Of a DNA stretch of 42,952 nucleotides, positions 40,394 to 42,952 are shown piece after piece. A program made the translations under genes and the position numbers. This DNA comes from Proteobacteria bacterium UBA4575 (GTDB taxonomy: Bacteria > Pseudomonadota > Gammaproteobacteria > UBA4575): NCBI GenBank assembly GCA_002386945.1, contig DGKH01000060.1, forward strand, positions 12,165 to 55,116. The letters run 5' to 3'. The notes below the pieces were generated by a model. It did not search any database. It had not been told where the DNA came from and was given only the letters and a program-made list of their open reading frames with translations. How positions within the stretch are numbered: position 1 is the first letter of the stretch; each line of letters starts with the position of its first letter.

Positions 40394-41488
40394 TTACTCC
40401 TGAAAGAGGTCAATCTGGTTATTATTTTCAATCTCATCTAAGGCAATCAAGCTAGAAACCCCGACACCTAACAATCTAACAGCCAACGGTTTGATCAGAG
40501 CACTCTCCAATAAGGCCGGAAGTTCCACGATAATACTCTCTGCCGAGTGAAAACTCTGGGTCTTTGAAAGCGACCGTGTAAGCTGTGAGAAATCACTGAA
40601 TTTCACTTTAATTGTGAGAGTTTTACCCTTTACTTGAAGCTTAGCCAATTGCCCTTGTAACTGCTCCGCCTGTTCTCGCAAAATGCTCAACATGGCCTCT
40701 TGTTCAGACAGGTCTTGATCAAAGGTATCTTCCGTACTGACCGACTTCCGAATCCGATTGTGCGTCACCGGACGCTCATCAATGCCACGCGCTACTTGAT
40801 AGTAATACTCGGCACTACTGCCAAATAGGGCCTGTAATTCAGCTAAATGCCAACGTAATAGATCAGCTCCTGTTTCAATCCCTAGGCCGTGCATGGTCTG
40901 CTCAGTGGCCTTACCAACACCATAAAAATCACGAATCTTAAGGCCCTGCACAAAGGCAGGCCCCTGTTCGGGTGAAATATAGAGTAGGCCATCCGGCTTG
41001 CATCGATCAGACGCTATTTTCGCTAAAAATTTGTTATAGGAGACGCCGGCAGAGGCAATAAGCCCAGTTTCTTGCTTGATTTGCGCCCTAATGTCTTTAG
41101 CAATCAAGACACTAGAGTTCGGCGCACGTGCATGCTCGGTCACATCCAGATAGGCCTCATCCAATGACAGTGGCTCTATACGATCACTAAACCGTGAAAA
41201 AATCCGCCGAATATCGCTTGATACCTGACGATAAGCCTCAAATCGTGGCCTTAAGAAAATGGCCTGTGGACATTTTCTTAAGGCGGTCACACTGGCCATT
41301 GCTGAATGAATGCCGAATTTGCGTGCCTCATAGCTACAGGTAGCCACGACGCCACGGCGTAATGGATCTCCCCCTACAATCAAGGGCTTACCTCGATACT
41401 GTGGGAAATCACGCTGCTCCACCGAGGCGTAAAAAGCATCCATATCGACATGGATAATGGCGCGATGGTTGGTCTTATCCAGACTCAT
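40394..41488 (-). CDS. dinB: DNA polymerase IV (Y-family)
   Basis: This 364-residue translesion polymerase has the catalytic acidic motifs HVDMDAFYASVE and LSLDEAYLDV, the finger segment RRGVVATCSYEARKFGIHS, and a helix-hairpin-helix region near GVGKATEQTMHGLGIETGADLL. The C-terminus NQIDLFQE ends in a beta-clamp binding motif (QIDLF). It copies past damaged bases without proofreading. No clear LexA box was found upstream in a quick look. It stands alone on the minus strand. Confidence 0.96.
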   Translation of the reverse strand: MSLDKTNHRAIIHVDMDAFYASVEQRDFPQYRGKPLIVGGDPLRRGVVATCSYEARKFGIHSAMASVTALRKCPQAIFLRPRFEAYRQVSSDIRRIFSRFSDRIEPLSLDEAYLDVTEHARAPNSSVLIAKDIRAQIKQETGLIASAGVSYNKFLAKIASDRCKPDGLLYISPEQGPAFVQGLKIRDFYGVGKATEQTMHGLGIETGADLLRWHLAELQALFGSSAEYYYQVARGIDERPVTHNRIRKSVSTEDTFDQDLSEQEAMLSILREQAEQLQGQLAKLQVKGKTLTIKVKFSDFSQLTRSLSKTQSFHSAESIIVELPALLESALIKPLAVRLLGVGVSSLIALDEIENNNQIDLFQE

Positions 41489-41646
41489 TTATACTTAATG
41501 CCATGCTTATTGCCGCTTAAAAAGGTAAAGGTAACAGACACTCGTCATTGACCCTGAGGGATTAGCCCCGTAGCATTCCGGAATATTATAGAAACAATAC
41601 AAATTGGCTACTAGCAAACTTCAATCTTCGAGGAGACTTAATCAAT

Positions 41647-41874
41647 ATGAGCAATTCAAAATTACCAGGAATCATCGTTTTTGTCGTTGTCGCTGCGGCA
41701 TTAGTCGCTTTTTATCTTAACGATCGCGACATAGCTAGCTTTAGCACCGGAGAAGAAGGCATGATGGACCATTCGACAATGGATCACTCGACAATGGAAC
41801 ACGCTGGACATGGCGCAGAGTCACATGATGGCTTCTCTGGTTCATTCGATGAGTACAATAAGAAGTACAAGTAA
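41647..41874 (+). CDS. Membrane-anchored His/Met-rich small protein
   Basis: This 75-residue protein has one N-terminal membrane segment (about 7-24, IVFVVVAAALVAFYL) and a periplasmic tail with MMDHSTMDHSTMEHAGHGAE, an array of Met, His and Asp typical of copper-binding patches. GAGGAG lies before the ATG at a good distance. A copper or silver chaperone, or buffering function, is suggested by composition only. No cysteine. It is a single-gene unit followed by a 10-bp hairpin. Confidence 0.75.
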   Translation: MSNSKLPGIIVFVVVAAALVAFYLNDRDIASFSTGEEGMMDHSTMDHSTMEHAGHGAESHDGFSGSFDEYNKKYK

Positions 41875-41890
41875 TCGCTAGCCGTATTAC

Positions 41891-41914
41891 TGCGGCAACT
41901 GCCTAGTTGCCGCA
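41891..41914. repeat. Perfect 10-bp hairpin between convergent genes
   Basis: TGCGGCAACT-GCCT-AGTTGCCGCA is a perfect 10-bp stem with a 4-base loop, between the His/Met-rich gene and the convergent unknown gene. There is no adjacent T run on either strand, so it could be a weak terminator, or a processing or stability hairpin. Confidence 0.7.
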
Positions 41915-41972
41915 ACTAGTGACTTATTCGCTAGTCATCTTAGTTTAATCTTCTAACTTTACCAGTCCAAGC

Positions 41973-42680
41973 TTATTGATCGGGCAGTTCTGCACGTAAG
42001 GCATCTCGATCGACCCACCAGCTATTACCAACAATTGCATCAAGCATCTTTGCTAAGCGCTTAAACAACTCATCTAGATCATTCAACTCTAACATCTCGA
42101 TCCAAATCTTGATCGTTTCTGCATCTTCAATACCGCGATGACGCTTAGCCACTATTGCAATCAATTGCTTGGCCAAGAAAACCAAACTCTCACGATCTGA
42201 GCCTTCTGCCCGTGTTTCTGCCAAATATAAGGCAACCACCCCAGCCACTGCAGCACCGTCTGAGTTATCTGGTGTCTCATCAATAATATAAGACAGCATA
42301 TCGATACTTAATGCAGGCTTCATTGGATAAGTTACGGCCAACCAACAGGCATGGCCTAAAGCAATGATTGAATCCTCTTGCTCAGATAAATATAAAAGCT
42401 CGCAGGCCTCAACGGCCAATTCAAACTCACCTGACTGGATAAACACATCCAACAATGGGCGAGCTGTCTGCCAGCAACTTTCTTTATCACCCAAGCCAAG
42501 ATTAGATCGGGCCATCTGAATCAAGATATAAGCACTATCCAGCGCAGTAGCCTCATCACCGAGGGCACTGAGTTGCTTATTCGCTTGTTTCAACTCATTT
42601 TCAAAAAATACACGTGCGTCGCCAAGATCTTGACCACTAATTTGTTCCGCAAGTGATTGCGACAGAATTTTTCTACTCAT
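41973..42680 (-). CDS. Unknown helical (TPR-like) protein
   Basis: This 235-residue protein appears all-helical with repeated helix pairs (for example EFELAVEACELLYLSEQED, AVAGVVALYLAETRAEGSD), resembling tetratricopeptide-like folds, although consensus TPR residues are not clear. Cys residues are few (SCWQTA, EACELL, HACWLA). No signal peptide or membrane segment. It ends ELPDQ. I do not recognise the family. It stands between a terminator and the hairpin at 41891, so it is probably a single-gene transcript. Confidence 0.72.
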   Translation of the reverse strand: MSRKILSQSLAEQISGQDLGDARVFFENELKQANKQLSALGDEATALDSAYILIQMARSNLGLGDKESCWQTARPLLDVFIQSGEFELAVEACELLYLSEQEDSIIALGHACWLAVTYPMKPALSIDMLSYIIDETPDNSDGAAVAGVVALYLAETRAEGSDRESLVFLAKQLIAIVAKRHRGIEDAETIKIWIEMLELNDLDELFKRLAKMLDAIVGNSWWVDRDALRAELPDQ

Positions 42681-42795
42681 AGCTAGAGACCTAAACAGCT
42701 GCCAAGGCAGGTTTATGTAAGGATTAATTGATATAGACCAGCGAAATCACGCCAGCATAAAGTATATGCGCCAGCTTGCTAAAAAACGCAGACAA

Positions 42796-42826
42796 AAAAA
42801 AGCCCCCAAGAGAGGGGGCTTTTCTT
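42796..42826 (-). terminator. Terminator after the right-edge gene
   Basis: AAAAGCCCCC and GGGGGCTTTT pair perfectly around a 6-base loop, followed by T8 in the minus-strand sense. It ends the transcript of the gene cut by the right edge. Confidence 0.93.
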
Positions 42827-42842
42827 CACTTCAGAGTCAAAC

Positions 42843-42952
42843 TTACGTGTAGTTTGCGATCTTGTTCATCTTACCAGCGATCTTTAATTCGCCTTCTGAT
42901 GCCATCTCGCCATCCCACTTGTTCATTCGCTCGTTCATGTACTTATGGAACA
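42843..42952 (-). CDS. C-terminal fragment of an unidentified protein
   Basis: On the minus strand a frame is open from the right edge to a TAA at 42843-42845, coding for about 36 residues that include NERMNKWDGEMASEG and the final KMNKIANYT. It is immediately followed by a strong terminator, which supports a true gene end. I cannot assign a family from so short a piece. Confidence 0.7.
   Translation of the reverse strand, partial: FHKYMNERMNKWDGEMASEGELKIAGKMNKIANYT

Noticed and set aside
41575..41584. ATTCCGGAAT palindrome upstream of the His/Met-rich gene
   Set aside because: Only ten bases; too short to call an operator without conservation data.
1..42952. tRNA, rRNA, transposase, integrase or prophage genes
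   Set aside because: None was recognised on either strand, and no long direct repeats marking an element were seen by eye.

Overview
The window comes from a sulfur-oxidising proteobacterium, most likely gammaproteobacterial. The main evidence is a nearly complete reverse-type dissimilatory sulfite reductase (rDsr) cluster on the minus strand: dsrA-B-E-F-H-C-M-K-L-J-O-P (18286 down to 7268). DsrEFH and DsrL mark the oxidative form of the pathway. Base composition looks somewhat AT-rich to neutral (not computed). No insertion sequence, phage gene, CRISPR array, tRNA or rRNA was seen.

Left part (1-7240): dsrN and dsrR lie on the minus strand but are separated from dsrP by two plus-strand housekeeping genes, rimO and an NAD-type isocitrate dehydrogenase. 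Downstream of dsrR, closely spaced on the same strand, are a NarX-like sensor kinase, a NarL-like regulator and a rhodanese cut by the window edge.

Centre-left (7268-18600): the dsr operon proper. It has strong hairpins in the dsrA-dsrB and dsrC-dsrM gaps, a 152-base gap before dsrL, and a dyad-rich region upstream of dsrA shared with a divergent gene set.

Divergent accessory set (18601-21298): a TauD-like Fe(II)/2-oxoglutarate dioxygenase, a small protein, a Cas6/Cmx6-like RAMP protein with no CRISPR array in view, a cysteine-free DsrC paralogue (RspA-type) and a second small protein, ending in a strong terminator. This is one of the two best candidates for an undescribed system.

NO-sensing and surface module (21541-27726): a sigma-54-activator response regulator, a sigma-54-like promoter, a small secreted Asn/Gly/Thr-rich protein, a periplasmic chaperone-like protein, a secretin-domain protein, an H-NOX haem NO sensor and a soluble histidine kinase. 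The order suggests NO -> H-NOX -> kinase -> sigma-54 activator -> secretion or assembly of a surface protein. This is the second candidate.

Right part (27930-42952): two tiny membrane proteins; an Atm1-type ABC exporter translationally coupled to an S24-fold protein whose catalytic Lys is replaced; nrdAB behind DnaA boxes; an SDR; a TraB/GumN-like protein; a cytoplasmic molybdopterin oxidoreductase coupled to an FNR/ferredoxin subunit; dinB; a His/Met-rich membrane-anchored protein; an unknown helical protein; and a C-terminal fragment at the edge.

Functionally, DsrABCEFH-MKJOP-L oxidise stored sulfur to sulfite. DsrN and DsrR support sirohaem amidation and DsrAB maturation. The surrounding regulators probably adjust this to redox conditions or nitrogen oxides, but that link is inference.
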